From Ammoniphilus sp. YIM 78166 (lineage in GTDB: Bacteria; Bacillota; Bacilli; Aneurinibacillales; RAOX-1): a DNA stretch of 64,000 nt. The stretch lies in the NCBI RefSeq assembly GCF_004522215.1, contig NZ_SDLR01000003.1, positions 496,001-560,000 on the forward strand, given 5' to 3'. The notes below the pieces were generated by a model. That model was not told the origin of the DNA. It saw nothing but the letters and a program-made list of their open reading frames with translations, and ran no database searches. Position 1 is the stretch's first letter, and every line of letters starts with the position of its first letter. Made by a program: the position numbers and the translations under genes. Below, piece after piece: positions 33,885-43,008 of the stretch.

Positions 33885-34802
33885 ATGAAGGTTGATGCAG
33901 TATTTGAAGGTGGGGGCATTAAGGGGCTTGCCTTTTTAGGGGCCATTGAGAGGCTGGAGGAGGCCGGTTATGAATGGGAACGAACAGCAGGAACCTCTGC
34001 CGGCTCGATCATGGCGGCCCTATTAGCCGCTGGATTTACGGCAAAAGAAACGAAACAGCTCTTTCTCCAGTTTCCATACGAACGCATTGAGTATCGAACA
34101 GGCATTTGCCGGGTGCCTTATGTAGGACGATGGGCTAGTCTAGCTTTTTATAACGGCATTTATAACTTATGCACACTTGAAGACTGGCTGACCACGGAGC
34201 TGAGGAAAAAAGGGAAGCTTACCTTTGGCGATCTGCCCAAGGATAAATTAAAGATTGTGGTGGCGGATATTACGCAAAATCGCATGGTCGTTTTTCCTGA
34301 CGATCTTCCATCCTATGGAGTTGACCCCCTTCGATTCCCCATTGCCCGAGCGGTTCGAATGAGCAGCTCCATTCCCTTTTTCTTTCGCCCCTTGTCACTG
34401 GCTGGCAACGTCATGGTGGATGGAGCCATTCTCAGCAATTATCCCATCTGGCTTTTTGATCGGGAGGGCGCACCGCGCTGGCCCACCTTCGGGTTTCGGT
34501 TACCGAGCAAAAAGAGAGTCGAAGAAGAGCCGACAAAGGTCAGAGGGCCCCTGCAGCTTGCCATTGCTGTTGTACGCACGATGATGGATGGCCACGATAA
34601 TCGCTATATCGATGTACACAGTGCCGCTCGAACCATCTTTATTAAGGATATTGAAGTCGGACTTACTCAATTTAATCTAAGCTTGGAAGAAAAAGAAAAG
34701 CTGGTGCAACTGGGGCGAGAGTCTGCCGATCGCTTTCTAACGAAATGGAATTTCGAGAAATATATTAAGCTTTACCGTCCTGTTCGAAAAACAATTATAT
34801 AG
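33885..34802 (+). CDS. patatin-like phospholipase
   Basis: A 305-aa cytosolic or membrane-associated acyl hydrolase. The start was moved to the ATG with AAGGAGGG upstream. Motifs: oxyanion GGGIKG (residues 9-14), nucleophile GTSAG, and catalytic Asp in MVDGAILSNYP. The Ser-Asp dyad is intact. A short positively charged C-terminus follows. The family includes bacterial lipases and phospholipases of unknown physiological substrate. Terminator downstream. Confidence 0.9.
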   Translation: MKVDAVFEGGGIKGLAFLGAIERLEEAGYEWERTAGTSAGSIMAALLAAGFTAKETKQLFLQFPYERIEYRTGICRVPYVGRWASLAFYNGIYNLCTLEDWLTTELRKKGKLTFGDLPKDKLKIVVADITQNRMVVFPDDLPSYGVDPLRFPIARAVRMSSSIPFFFRPLSLAGNVMVDGAILSNYPIWLFDREGAPRWPTFGFRLPSKKRVEEEPTKVRGPLQLAIAVVRTMMDGHDNRYIDVHSAARTIFIKDIEVGLTQFNLSLEEKEKLVQLGRESADRFLTKWNFEKYIKLYRPVRKTII

Positions 34803-34818
34803 CAGCAATCAATAGAAG

Positions 34819-34853
34819 ACCGTCTGGGGAAAGCTTAACCTAGATGGTTTTTA
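34819..34853 (+). terminator. intrinsic terminator
   Basis: ACCGTCT / AGATGGT (G-U containing) with a 16-nt loop, then TTTTTATTG. Confidence 0.65.
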
Positions 34854-34932
34854 TTGTGTATTTGATGACAGGAATGTTAACATGGAAAACAGAGCACGAT
34901 CAGCCAACTATTGAAGAAGGGTAAGAGAAGAG

Positions 34933-35565
34933 ATGAAAGATTATCCCATTATGCTTAGACTTGCGGGAAAGCGCTGTGTTGTGGTGGGCGGAGGCAAAGT
35001 GGCCGAGCGGAAAATTAAAAGCTTGTTGTCAACGGGAGCAGCCTTAGTGGTCGTAAGTCCGGTTTCTACGGAAAAGATCACGGAGTGGGCAACTACTGGT
35101 CAACTTCAGCTTCTTGCTCGTCCGTTCGAGAACAAGGACTTGGACGGAGCCGTTCTCGTCATTGCAGCAACCAATCAGCCCGAGATCAATTTAGAGATCT
35201 ATCAAGCGATTCAACCCTATCAGTGGATTAATGTCGTGGATCGTCCTGACCTTTGTTCCTTTACTGTACCAGCGACACTTGAACGGGGAGATATTCAGAT
35301 CGCCGTCTCTACAGGCGGCAAGAACCCAGGGTTAGCTAAAAAATTACGCAAGCAGTTGGATCAGTGGATCGGCGAGGACTATGAAGAGTATGTTCATTTC
35401 TTGGGGAGCACTCGCCAACAGGTTTTGAGCTTAGGATTGGACAGCGAACGAAAAAAACAGTTGCTTCAAGAGCTATTGGATGATCGCTTTCTTTACTGGA
35501 CTCAAGAGGGAAACCTTGAGAAACGGGACGAAGAAGTTCGAAAATTGATAAACCGACTCAATTAG
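34933..35565 (+). CDS. sirC: precorrin-2 dehydrogenase / sirohydrochlorin synthase
   Basis: A 210-aa NAD-dependent enzyme (CysG N-terminal type) oxidising precorrin-2 to sirohydrochlorin for siroheme. Rossmann motif KRCVVVGGGKVAERK, then VIAATNQPEIN, VVDRPDLCSFTVPATLERGDIQIAVSTGGKNPGLAKKLR. It opens the sulfate/sulfite cluster, whose reductase needs siroheme. The methyltransferase SumT that makes precorrin-2 is not in the window. Confidence 0.92.
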   Translation: MKDYPIMLRLAGKRCVVVGGGKVAERKIKSLLSTGAALVVVSPVSTEKITEWATTGQLQLLARPFENKDLDGAVLVIAATNQPEINLEIYQAIQPYQWINVVDRPDLCSFTVPATLERGDIQIAVSTGGKNPGLAKKLRKQLDQWIGEDYEEYVHFLGSTRQQVLSLGLDSERKKQLLQELLDDRFLYWTQEGNLEKRDEEVRKLINRLN

Positions 35566-35584
35566 TGGGTATTAAAAGTCAGTA

Positions 35585-35613
35585 TTGACAACAACAGCTG
35601 ATTAAAATATATT
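35585..35613 (+). promoter_or_regulatory. sigma-A promoter upstream of sirB
   Basis: TTGACA, exact 17-bp spacer, TATATT. About 48 bp upstream of the sirB start, so sirB and the reductase can be transcribed independently of sirC. Confidence 0.7.
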
Positions 35614-35660
35614 ATTCTTATCTAGTAAGTCGGAATTAAAAGTGGAGAGGAGGGGTGTGT

Positions 35661-36449
35661 ATGGATAAGACGGGAATTCTTGTGATCTCTCACGGTTCGC
35701 GTGACCAGGGCTGGGTGGAAATGATTGAACATGCGGTAGCGTTAGCGGGTACAGATTACCCTACGGAGACTGCTTTTTTGGAGCTGGTGGCTGGCAAGTC
35801 GATAGAAGACGGTGTCCGTAAGCTGGAGTCAGAAGGAATCAACCGGATCTTGGTGGTGCCCTTATTCTTAACCATGGGCAGCACACACTTGCATGAAATC
35901 CAATATGCTTTAGGTTTGTTGCCGGAATCCCCCATACCTACTGATCTCGAGCGGATTCATCCTAGGGCCCATATGGTTTGGTGTTCACCGCTTGAATCCC
36001 ATCCCTATGTGCTAGCCATCTTAGAAGAGCGAATTCAACAGATCAGTGTGGAGCCCTCTCAGGAAATCCTGCTTCTGATTGGACACGGCAGTGATGTAGA
36101 AGGATTTCATGAGCGCTGGGAGAAATTATTGAGTAATATCACCTCTAGGCTGCAAAAGCGCTTTGGGTTTCTCCATGCCACGCATGCTACGTTTCACCCT
36201 GATAATATACAGGAGCGTGCACAAGCGCTTGCTTCCCATGGCAGCTTAATCGTCTTGCCCTTTTTCATGAGCGAAGGCTATTTTACTAAGTCCGCCATCC
36301 CGAGAAGACTCAGAGGACTGCAGACCCTCTATGAAGGCCATGCCTTGCTTCCACACGCGCTGGTAAGTGCTTGGATTCAAAATAGTGTGAGGTCCTGTGA
36401 TAAAGAGGTTGACGATTTTGAAAGCTTAATATACACTTTAAACCATTAA
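35661..36449 (+). CDS. sirB: sirohydrochlorin ferrochelatase (CbiX/SirB family)
   Basis: A 262-aa chelatase putting Fe into sirohydrochlorin. Two CbiX-like halves: ILVISHGSRDQGW with metal His, and LLLIGHGSDVEGFHERW; LTMGSTHLHEIQYALG resembles the substrate region. GAGGAGG is 8 nt before the ATG; a GTG two codons upstream is less likely. Together with SirC it supplies siroheme to the reductase encoded next. Confidence 0.9.
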   Translation: MDKTGILVISHGSRDQGWVEMIEHAVALAGTDYPTETAFLELVAGKSIEDGVRKLESEGINRILVVPLFLTMGSTHLHEIQYALGLLPESPIPTDLERIHPRAHMVWCSPLESHPYVLAILEERIQQISVEPSQEILLLIGHGSDVEGFHERWEKLLSNITSRLQKRFGFLHATHATFHPDNIQERAQALASHGSLIVLPFFMSEGYFTKSAIPRRLRGLQTLYEGHALLPHALVSAWIQNSVRSCDKEVDDFESLIYTLNH

Positions 36450-36509
36450 AACATACTCATAAACTCTGAATTAAGAATAGAGACAAGGAATTGGGGAGAG
36501 TGAACGAAA

Positions 36510-38129
36510 ATGGCTGCTGACAGACAATGGAAATGGGCGAATGACCCGAAACTGAACAAAATGGAGATTGCCAAACTTGAAAAAGACGGCTTAGATGTTA
36601 TTGATACAATCATTAACAAGTATGCCGTTGAGGGTTTTGACTCCATCGAAGGAATGGACATGGACCGTTTTAAGTGGGCTGGCGTCTATCAACAAAAACC
36701 AAAAGATGGCTATTTCATGATGCGAGTTCGCGTTCCCGGCGGAATTATGACAAGCGAACAGGCCCGTGTAATGGCACAAATTGCAAAAGATTATGGCCGT
36801 GATCTCGTGGATGTTACCACCCGACAAGCCATCCAGTTCCATTGGTTGACCGTACAATCATTACCTGACATCTTTGAAAGATTGGCTTCTGTTGGCATGT
36901 CCTCGTTTGAAGCCTGTGGGGATTGCCCGCGTACCATCGTGGGAAATCCATTGGCCGGTATCGATCCGAATGAAGTGATGGACACTCGTCCGATTGTGGA
37001 CGAAATGGAAAGATTCTTCCTTATGAATCGAGAGTACTCGAATCTTCCTCGTAAATATAAAATATCCATTTCGGCAAACGTCTTTAATACCGGGCATGCC
37101 GAAATCAACGACTTAGCCTTTACTCCAGCAAAGAAAGTGATCAATGGAGAAGAAGTCATCGGATTCCACGTATGGGTTGGCGGCGGCTTATCTGCTAAAC
37201 CTTACTTAGCTCAGAAGCTGAATGTTTTCTGCAGACCGGAAGAAGTGGTAAGGGTCGCTGCAGCGATTACAGAGGTTTATCGAGATAATGGATATCGTGA
37301 AAAACGCACCCATGCTCGCATCAAGTTCTTGATCGCAGACTGGGGAGTTGAAAAGTTCTTAGGAGAACTAGTGAAAATCACCGGGGAACTAGAGACTGTT
37401 GGTGAAGATCTGACTAAAGGATGGAACGCTGGCTATTTCTACGGCCTTCATGAGCAAAAGCAGGAGGGACTATACTATGCAGGGTTGTCTGTTCCCGTTG
37501 GCCGGATGAATGCAGAGGAATTAGTAGAACTTGCTCGCTTAGCGGATGTATATGGGGATGGCACGATCGGCGCATGCAACTCCCAGAACGTCCTCATCCG
37601 CAACATATCTTCGGATAAAGTCGAAGCGTTTAAGCAAGAGGCGATCCTTCAAGAACGCTTTAAGCTTGCGCCAAGCACCTTTGTTGCCTATTCTGTAGCC
37701 TGTACAGGGAATGAGTATTGTAATCTAGCGGTAGTTGAGACGAAAGAGCGGATGCGTTCCCTGGCTCAATATTTAGATGATACCGTCGATTTGGATACAC
37801 CACTTCGCCTTCATATGGTCGGTTGCCCGAACTCCTGTGGTCAGCGTCAGATTGCAGACATTGGATTCCAGGGTGCGTTAGTGAAAACGGAGCAAGGCAT
37901 GGTGGACGCGTTTGACATTCATGTAGGCGGTACACTAGGCATTGATGCCCGCTTTAACCAGAAGCTCAAGGCGCGTGTGAAGGCTGACCAATTGGGTCCA
38001 GTAGTCGCTCAGATGATTGGCGTATACAAAGAAGAGCGTCTAGAGAACGAAGAATATTGGAAGTATGTAGATCGTGTAGGGGTCGAACACATTCAAGCGA
38101 CTGTTGATCGTATCCTTGTTACTGCGTAA
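36510..38129 (+). CDS. siroheme-dependent sulfite/nitrite reductase, ferredoxin type
   Basis: A 539-aa assimilatory reductase. Ferredoxin-like repeats occur at about 55-120 and 300-370. The siroheme-[4Fe-4S] ligands are in CTGNEYCN (about residue 400) and GCPNSCGQ (about 440). An earlier SFEACGDCPRTIVGNP segment binds siroheme. Flanking genes for siroheme, APS reductase and ATP sulfurylase make sulfite the likely substrate; nitrite cannot be excluded by sequence. It replaces the NADPH CysIJ system of B. subtilis. Confidence 0.9.
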   Translation: MAADRQWKWANDPKLNKMEIAKLEKDGLDVIDTIINKYAVEGFDSIEGMDMDRFKWAGVYQQKPKDGYFMMRVRVPGGIMTSEQARVMAQIAKDYGRDLVDVTTRQAIQFHWLTVQSLPDIFERLASVGMSSFEACGDCPRTIVGNPLAGIDPNEVMDTRPIVDEMERFFLMNREYSNLPRKYKISISANVFNTGHAEINDLAFTPAKKVINGEEVIGFHVWVGGGLSAKPYLAQKLNVFCRPEEVVRVAAAITEVYRDNGYREKRTHARIKFLIADWGVEKFLGELVKITGELETVGEDLTKGWNAGYFYGLHEQKQEGLYYAGLSVPVGRMNAEELVELARLADVYGDGTIGACNSQNVLIRNISSDKVEAFKQEAILQERFKLAPSTFVAYSVACTGNEYCNLAVVETKERMRSLAQYLDDTVDLDTPLRLHMVGCPNSCGQRQIADIGFQGALVKTEQGMVDAFDIHVGGTLGIDARFNQKLKARVKADQLGPVVAQMIGVYKEERLENEEYWKYVDRVGVEHIQATVDRILVTA

Positions 38130-38152
38130 GTTTCCTTGAAGGAGTGAAGGAT

Positions 38153-38395
38153 TTGGCTGAACAACAACCTGAACAAGAATTTTATCTTTATAAACTTGAA
38201 GCCGTCCTTGAAGAAAACAAACTGATGACCATCATTGTGATGGCTGACTCGGATGCCAAGGCGTTTACGTATGCGGAGAACAACCTTCTTCGGCATACGA
38301 TCGCCCCGCCGCGGGTCAAAGAGCTCAGCATTGTACAGAAAAAGCCGATGACTCGAGGTGGAGTGGGTTACGTTGTAGAGACCCTTCAGTTTTAA
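38153..38395 (+). CDS. DUF3906 family protein
   Basis: An 80-aa protein. AAGGAG is 8 nt before a TTG start; the GTG three codons upstream overlaps the RBS. Sequence FYLYKLEAVLEENKLMTIIVMADSDAKAF and KELSIVQKKPMTRGGVGYVVET matches the small beta-rich DUF3906 family, often found among sulfur-assimilation genes of Bacillales. Role unknown; possibly an accessory factor of the reductase 23 bp upstream. Confidence 0.78.
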   Translation: MAEQQPEQEFYLYKLEAVLEENKLMTIIVMADSDAKAFTYAENNLLRHTIAPPRVKELSIVQKKPMTRGGVGYVVETLQF

Positions 38396-38398
38396 TGA

Positions 38399-38417
38399 GG
38401 AGAGAACGTTTCTCTCC
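38399..38417 (+). terminator. hairpin, possible attenuator before cysH
   Basis: GGAGAGAA / TTCTCTCC 8-bp stem with CGT loop, followed by a pyrimidine-rich (TTCTCACTTCTTTC) but not pure T tract. Confidence 0.5.
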
Positions 38418-38503
38418 TTCTCACTTCTTTCAAATTAAACCCGACTATTCGCATATGATTATATAAATAGACCAATATCTCTACATAAAGGAGGAGGTAA
38501 GGG

Positions 38504-39223
38504 ATGAGTACCGAAACGATTTCGTTCCATACTTTGCAAGATGAGGATTATGAACGGATTAATGCAGAACTAGCTGCAAAAGATACCTTAGATGTTCTTC
38601 GCTGGGCGTATCAGACTTTTGAAGACGAGTTAGTTTATGCTTGCAGCTTTGGGGCTGAAGGGATGGTCTTGATCGACTTAATTTATAAGGTTCGTAAGAA
38701 TGCGAAAATTATTTTCTTAGATACCAATAAGCACTTCAAGGAAACGTATGAGCTCATTGATCGCGTTAAGCAAAAATATCCTGAGCTTCGCATCGAACTT
38801 CAAGAACCGGAATTGACGCTGGAGCAACAGGCCAAGGAACATGGAGATGAACTATGGAAAACACAACCCGATCTCTGCTGTCAAATTCGTAAGATTCAGC
38901 CGTTGAACAAAGCCTTAAAAGGATCACGTGCTTGGCTGTCTGGATTGCGCAGAGAGCAGTCGCCGACTCGAGCAAACACACAGTTTGTGAACAAGGATCG
39001 AAAATTCGAGTCCTTGAAAATCTGTCCGCTCATCCACTGGAAGTGGGAGGATGTTTGGAATTATATTAAACTGTTTGATCTCACTTACAACGTGTTGCAT
39101 GATCAAGGCTACCCTAGTATCGGCTGCGAAACCTGTACCTTGCCGGTTACGGATGGCGGCGATTCAAGAGAAGGTCGTTGGGCTAACTCTAAGAAAACAG
39201 AGTGCGGCTTGCATTTATCATAA
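38504..39223 (+). CDS. cysH: adenylylsulfate (APS/PAPS) reductase
   Basis: A 239-aa thioredoxin-dependent reductase forming sulfite. [13 protein letters not shown] is the PP-loop; [12 protein letters not shown] binds the sulfonucleotide. Cys pairs in PDLCCQIRK and GCETC would bind a [4Fe-4S] cluster, indicating APS as the preferred substrate. The C-terminal ECGLH carries the catalytic Cys. RBS AGGAGGT. First of a cysH-sat-cysC run; the presence of cysC is odd for a pure APS route and suggests PAPS is made for other uses or as a parallel route. Confidence 0.93.
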   Translation: MSTETISFHTLQDEDYERINAELAAKDTLDVLRWAYQTFEDELVYACSFGAEGMVLIDLIYKVRKNAKIIFLDTNKHFKETYELIDRVKQKYPELRIELQEPELTLEQQAKEHGDELWKTQPDLCCQIRKIQPLNKALKGSRAWLSGLRREQSPTRANTQFVNKDRKFESLKICPLIHWKWEDVWNYIKLFDLTYNVLHDQGYPSIGCETCTLPVTDGGDSREGRWANSKKTECGLHLS

Positions 39224-39252
39224 ATCTAAAAACAATTCGGGAGGTATTTCTT

Positions 39253-40398
39253 ATGAGCTTAAGTCAACCACATGGCGAAACCTTAGTAAATCGCATTGAT
39301 TTGGAATTAGATTATTCTACCGTGACAAAAGAAGTAGAACTAGATGGCTTTGCCCTATCTGACCTTGAATTAATCGCTATCGGTGCGTATAGCCCGATTA
39401 CAGGCTTCTTGACCGAGAAGGACTATATCTCAGTCGTTGAAACCATGAAACTAAGCAGCGGGCACGTATGGAGTGTTCCGATCACGTTGCCAGTGAGTGA
39501 AGAAGAAGCAGGGCGTTTGACTCTAGGCGACCAAGTCAAGCTAGTCCACAAAGGATCCGTGTATGGGGTCTTAACGTTAGAGGATATCTATCGCCCCAAT
39601 AAGCTAAATGAAGCCGAGAAGGTGTATCGTACAACCGACGAAGCCCACCCGGGTGTGAAAAAGCTTCTCGAAAGACCTACTGTTTATCTTGGGGGTTCCA
39701 TCGTATTGGTACAACGCCCTGAGGTTAACCAATTTAAGGAGTTCTACCTCGACCCTGTAGAAACCCGAGCGGTATTCCAAGAAAAAGGCTGGAAGACGGT
39801 TGTTGGTTTCCAAACCCGTAATCCTGTTCACCGTGCGCATGAATATATTCAAAAAGCAGCCATGGAAATCGTGGATGGATTGTTCCTAAACCCACTTGTA
39901 GGCGAAACCAAATCCGATGACATTCCTGCAGATGTAAGAATGGAGAGCTACCAAGTATTACTGAAAAATTATTATCCACAAGAACGTGTATTCCTTGCGG
40001 TGTTCCCCGCAGCGATGAGATACGCTGGACCACGTGAAGCGATTTTCCACGCGATGGTTCGTAAAAACTACGGTTGCACGCACTTTATTGTTGGACGCGA
40101 CCATGCAGGAGTAGGAAACTACTATGGAACATACGATGCTCAGCTAATTTTCAACAACTTCACGGCAGAAGAGCTAGGCATCCAACCCTTATTCTTTGAG
40201 CATAGTTTCTATTGCAAGAAGTGCGGCAACATGGCTTCTACGAAAACATGCCCACATGGTGCAGAAGACCGTTTAATTCTTTCCGGTACGAAAGTAAGAG
40301 AAATGTTAAGCAAGGGTGAAATTCCTCCAGTGGAATTTAGCCGCAAAGAAGTAGTTGAAGTCTTAATCCGCGGTATGCGCGTTGAATCTTACACATAG
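39253..40398 (+). CDS. sat: sulfate adenylyltransferase (ATP sulfurylase)
   Basis: A 381-aa homo-oligomeric enzyme activating sulfate to APS. GGGAGGT precedes the chosen ATG. Motifs: [18 protein letters not shown] (QxRN and HxxH nucleotide site), [36 protein letters not shown], and a zinc-binding [16 protein letters not shown] near the C-terminus. Lacks a fused kinase domain; CysC is separate downstream. Confidence 0.95.
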   Translation: MSLSQPHGETLVNRIDLELDYSTVTKEVELDGFALSDLELIAIGAYSPITGFLTEKDYISVVETMKLSSGHVWSVPITLPVSEEEAGRLTLGDQVKLVHKGSVYGVLTLEDIYRPNKLNEAEKVYRTTDEAHPGVKKLLERPTVYLGGSIVLVQRPEVNQFKEFYLDPVETRAVFQEKGWKTVVGFQTRNPVHRAHEYIQKAAMEIVDGLFLNPLVGETKSDDIPADVRMESYQVLLKNYYPQERVFLAVFPAAMRYAGPREAIFHAMVRKNYGCTHFIVGRDHAGVGNYYGTYDAQLIFNNFTAEELGIQPLFFEHSFYCKKCGNMASTKTCPHGAEDRLILSGTKVREMLSKGEIPPVEFSRKEVVEVLIRGMRVESYT

Positions 40399-40413
40399 AA
40401 AAGAGGGGTAATG

Positions 40414-41019
40414 ATGGCGAATCAAGCAGCAACGAATATCGTCTGGCATTCTGCGACCGTGACAAAAGATGATCGTCAGACATTAAATGGGCATAAAAGT
40501 TGTGTTCTCTGGTTTACAGGATTATCGGGTGCCGGTAAATCCACGCTAGCGAATGCGGTTGAAAAGCGCCTATATGAACTCAACAAGCGGACGTATATCT
40601 TAGATGGAGATAACGTACGTCACGGATTAAATAAAGATCTAGGATTTAGTGCAGCCGATCGGACGGAGAATATCCGTCGGATCGCGGAAGTGTCCAAGCT
40701 TTTTGTCGATGCTGGCCTGATTTCGGTAACGGCCTTTATCTCACCGTTCCGCGAAGATCGTCAAGTGGCCCGTGACCTCTTGGCACCAGGAGAGTTTATT
40801 GAGGTTTATGTAAAATGTTCGTTGGATGAATGTGAAAACCGTGATCCGAAAGGCTTATATGCCAAAGCCCGCAAAGGTGAAATCCCTAACTTTACAGGCA
40901 TTTCTTCCCCTTATGAGGAGCCGTTAGAGCCTGAGTTGGTGGTCGAAACGGATCTATTAAGCTTAGAAGAAAGTGTGGAAAAGGTGATTTCGTACCTTCA
41001 ATACCGCAATATTATTTAA
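40414..41019 (+). CDS. cysC: adenylylsulfate kinase
   Basis: A 201-aa P-loop kinase making PAPS from APS. Walker [30 protein letters not shown] and [24 protein letters not shown], and a lid region [18 protein letters not shown]. Tandem ATGs; the second has better spacing from GAGGGG. 15 bp from sat, followed by a strong terminator that closes the cluster. No sulfate permease is encoded here. Confidence 0.95.
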   Translation: MANQAATNIVWHSATVTKDDRQTLNGHKSCVLWFTGLSGAGKSTLANAVEKRLYELNKRTYILDGDNVRHGLNKDLGFSAADRTENIRRIAEVSKLFVDAGLISVTAFISPFREDRQVARDLLAPGEFIEVYVKCSLDECENRDPKGLYAKARKGEIPNFTGISSPYEEPLEPELVVETDLLSLEESVEKVISYLQYRNII

Positions 41020-41044
41020 AAGACCGGGCTTCCCGGTCTTTTTC
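41018..41044 (+). terminator. intrinsic terminator of the cysH-sat-cysC operon
   Basis: AAAGACCGGG / CCCGGTCTTT stem with a 3-nt loop and TTTTTC. Confidence 0.92.
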
Positions 41045-41089
41045 TGTATGGAAACATATGTTAAGGTGGATAGGAGGTGAGTTCCTATT

Positions 41090-41887
41090 ATGACAAATGT
41101 CTATGTCGACCATGTAGGCCGCGAACTTTTGATTCCGAGTGTTCCTCAGCGGATTATTTCTTTGTGTCCATCTATTACGGAAACCTTATATGCTCTCGGG
41201 TTAGGGTCATCCATGGTAGGTCGCACCCAGTTTTGTATTCATCCCGCAGAGCAGGTGGCTTCTTGCACCAAGGTAGGGGGAACGAAACAAGTGAAGCGTG
41301 AGATCATTGAGCAGTTGAAGCCCGATCTGATCATTGCTGAAAAAGAAGAAAACCCTAAAGATATGGTTGAGGACTTAGCCCGTGATTTTCCCGTTTACGT
41401 CGTGAATGTGGAAACCTATGAACAGGCCTTGCAGATGATTCGAGATTTAGGACAAGTGACAGGGAGATCGACGGACGGTGATCGCTTAGCCACTACCATT
41501 GATCAAGCCTTTCAGCAAATTCAAAAAGGTGCCGCTCGAGTTGGTTATTTGATTTGGCGCAAGCCTTACATGGCAGCAGGCCAATCTACGTATATTGATG
41601 CGATGTTGTCCTATTGTGGTTTTGAGAATGTCTTCAAAGAGTTGGACGGACGTTACCCGATTGTGGAATGGGAACAGATTCAAGAAAATGCACCTGAGGT
41701 CTTGCTTCTTTCATCTGAGCCTTTTCCATTTGAGGAAACTCATCAACGAGAGCTTGAAGAACGTTTACCGGGATTGAAAACGATGCTGGTTGACGGAGAG
41801 TTATTTAGCTGGTACGGTGTTCGTATGCTTTATGCAGTCGATTATTTTCAGAAGTTAATTAATCTATTACGGGTGAGGGAACCATGA
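41090..41887 (+). CDS. leaderless periplasmic-binding-protein-like protein (BtuF/helical backbone metal receptor family)
   Basis: A 265-aa protein of the class III metal/vitamin-B12 receptor fold: RIISLCPSITETLYALGLGSSMVGRTQFC, VGGTKQVKREIIEQLKPDLIIAEKE, GRYPIVEWEQIQENAPEVLLLSSEP. It has no signal peptide or lipobox, so it should stay in the cytoplasm, which is unusual for the family. Its stop overlaps the start of an ABC ATPase gene (ATGA), so the two are coupled; no permease gene is near. It may act as a cytosolic cobamide or metal-ligand binding protein. Confidence 0.85.
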   Translation: MTNVYVDHVGRELLIPSVPQRIISLCPSITETLYALGLGSSMVGRTQFCIHPAEQVASCTKVGGTKQVKREIIEQLKPDLIIAEKEENPKDMVEDLARDFPVYVVNVETYEQALQMIRDLGQVTGRSTDGDRLATTIDQAFQQIQKGAARVGYLIWRKPYMAAGQSTYIDAMLSYCGFENVFKELDGRYPIVEWEQIQENAPEVLLLSSEPFPFEETHQRELEERLPGLKTMLVDGELFSWYGVRMLYAVDYFQKLINLLRVREP

Positions 41888-42657
41888 TTAAACTAGAGCA
41901 TGTAGATTTTATTCGTGAGAATAGGCCGATTCTTCGTAACATATCGCTCGAGATGCAACCTGGTGAGCAGTGGATTATTTTAGGAAAAAACGGATCAGGC
42001 AAGACGACCCTGCTGGAATTAATTGCGGGATATCAGTTTCCGTCCAAAGGTCGAATAGAGGTCAATGGATACCGTTATACGGAATGCGATGTACGCGAAG
42101 CTCGAAAAAAAATTGGCTATATTAGCCAAACCCTTTTGGAGAAGTTGACCTTGCGTGATCCTGTTCTTGAAGTGGTGGCAACAGGCGCGTTTGGTTTCTT
42201 GCGATTCTATGAGCCGATACCACCAGCGGTGGAAGAGAAAGCAAAAGAAATGCTAGAGCTTGTTCGTCTTTCCCATTTGCAAAGTCAGCCATTGGCTAGT
42301 TTATCCCAGGGAGAGCGGAAGCGGATGATGCTGGCTCGCGCCTTGATGAGTGATCCGACTCTTCTTATTCTTGATGAGCCATGTGCCGGTTTGGACTTAT
42401 GGGAACGCGAGCATCTCCTGTCCAATATTCAAGAGATGGGAGAACAACAGCGGATTCAGATGATCTATGTTACCCATCATATTGAAGAAGTAATGCCCCT
42501 CTTCACTCATGTTGCGCTAATAGACAACGGGGAACTAGTGGCTGTCGGCGCCAAAGAAGAGGTACTTACAGCGCAACGATTGAGCTCGGCCTTTCAGGTT
42601 CCGCTGGTAGTGGATTGGCACGAAGAGCGGCCCTGGATTAAGGTAGGCAAGGGTTAG
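41884..42657 (+). CDS. ABC transporter ATP-binding protein (ModF/iron-siderophore type)
   Basis: A 257-aa single ATPase domain: Walker A GKNGSGKTT (about 34-42), Q-loop YISQTLLEK, signature LSQGERKRMML, Walker B LLILDEPCAGLDLWE, switch His YVTHHIEE. The form resembles the molybdate/iron-associated soluble ATPases. The 4-bp overlap with the leaderless binding-like gene and lack of a membrane partner are unusual. Confidence 0.88.
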   Translation: MIKLEHVDFIRENRPILRNISLEMQPGEQWIILGKNGSGKTTLLELIAGYQFPSKGRIEVNGYRYTECDVREARKKIGYISQTLLEKLTLRDPVLEVVATGAFGFLRFYEPIPPAVEEKAKEMLELVRLSHLQSQPLASLSQGERKRMMLARALMSDPTLLILDEPCAGLDLWEREHLLSNIQEMGEQQRIQMIYVTHHIEEVMPLFTHVALIDNGELVAVGAKEEVLTAQRLSSAFQVPLVVDWHEERPWIKVGKG

Positions 42658-42668
42658 ATATTGTTTCC

Positions 42669-42711
42669 TGTGACACACGTCACATTCATCTATTGAAACG
42701 TTGGTTATAGT
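42669..42711 (+). promoter_or_regulatory. CRP/FNR-type operator centred at -41.5 of a predicted promoter
   Basis: TGTGACACACGTCACA (42669-42684) fits TGTGA-N6-TCACA exactly. TATAGT at 42706-42711 is a -10 candidate. Placing +1 at 42718 puts the site centre at -41.5, the class II activator position. It drives the 65-aa membrane protein gene at 42744. Confidence 0.6.
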
Positions 42712-42743
42712 AGAGATAGAAGAAATGAGAGGGGTTGACGGAG

Positions 42744-42941
42744 ATGAATGCTGTACTGATTTCAATTATCATCGTTTGCATCATAGCTTCATTAGTAGGG
42801 ACTCTCTGGGTGGCAACGAAGCCTGGTGAAAAAAAATACGACGCGAAGAGTAAGGCCAATGTAAAAAGGCTTACCGTCATTTATGGCATAACGACCATTC
42901 TTTCCGTCTTGATCTTTGTCCTTTATTTGTACAGAACTTAA
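42744..42941 (+). CDS. small two-helix membrane protein (65 aa)
   Basis: GAGAGGGG lies 9 nt before the ATG. Two hydrophobic helices (about residues 3-26 and 44-62) flank a short basic loop KPGEKKYDAKSKANVKR, so both ends are probably outside. No Cys or His ligands. Family unknown. The FNR/CRP-type site upstream suggests induction under low oxygen or by another Crp-family signal. Confidence 0.72.
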   Translation: MNAVLISIIIVCIIASLVGTLWVATKPGEKKYDAKSKANVKRLTVIYGITTILSVLIFVLYLYRT

Positions 42942-43008
42942 TGAATGCATGAAAACGACCCCTCCGGGAGATACGAATAGAAGAACGTCTCTTAAGGAGG
43001 GTTGTTTT

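Noticed and set aside
34857..34932. SAM (S-box) or other riboswitch before the sulfate cluster
   Set aside because: The spacer is only about 75-130 bp and shows no kink-turn or conserved core.
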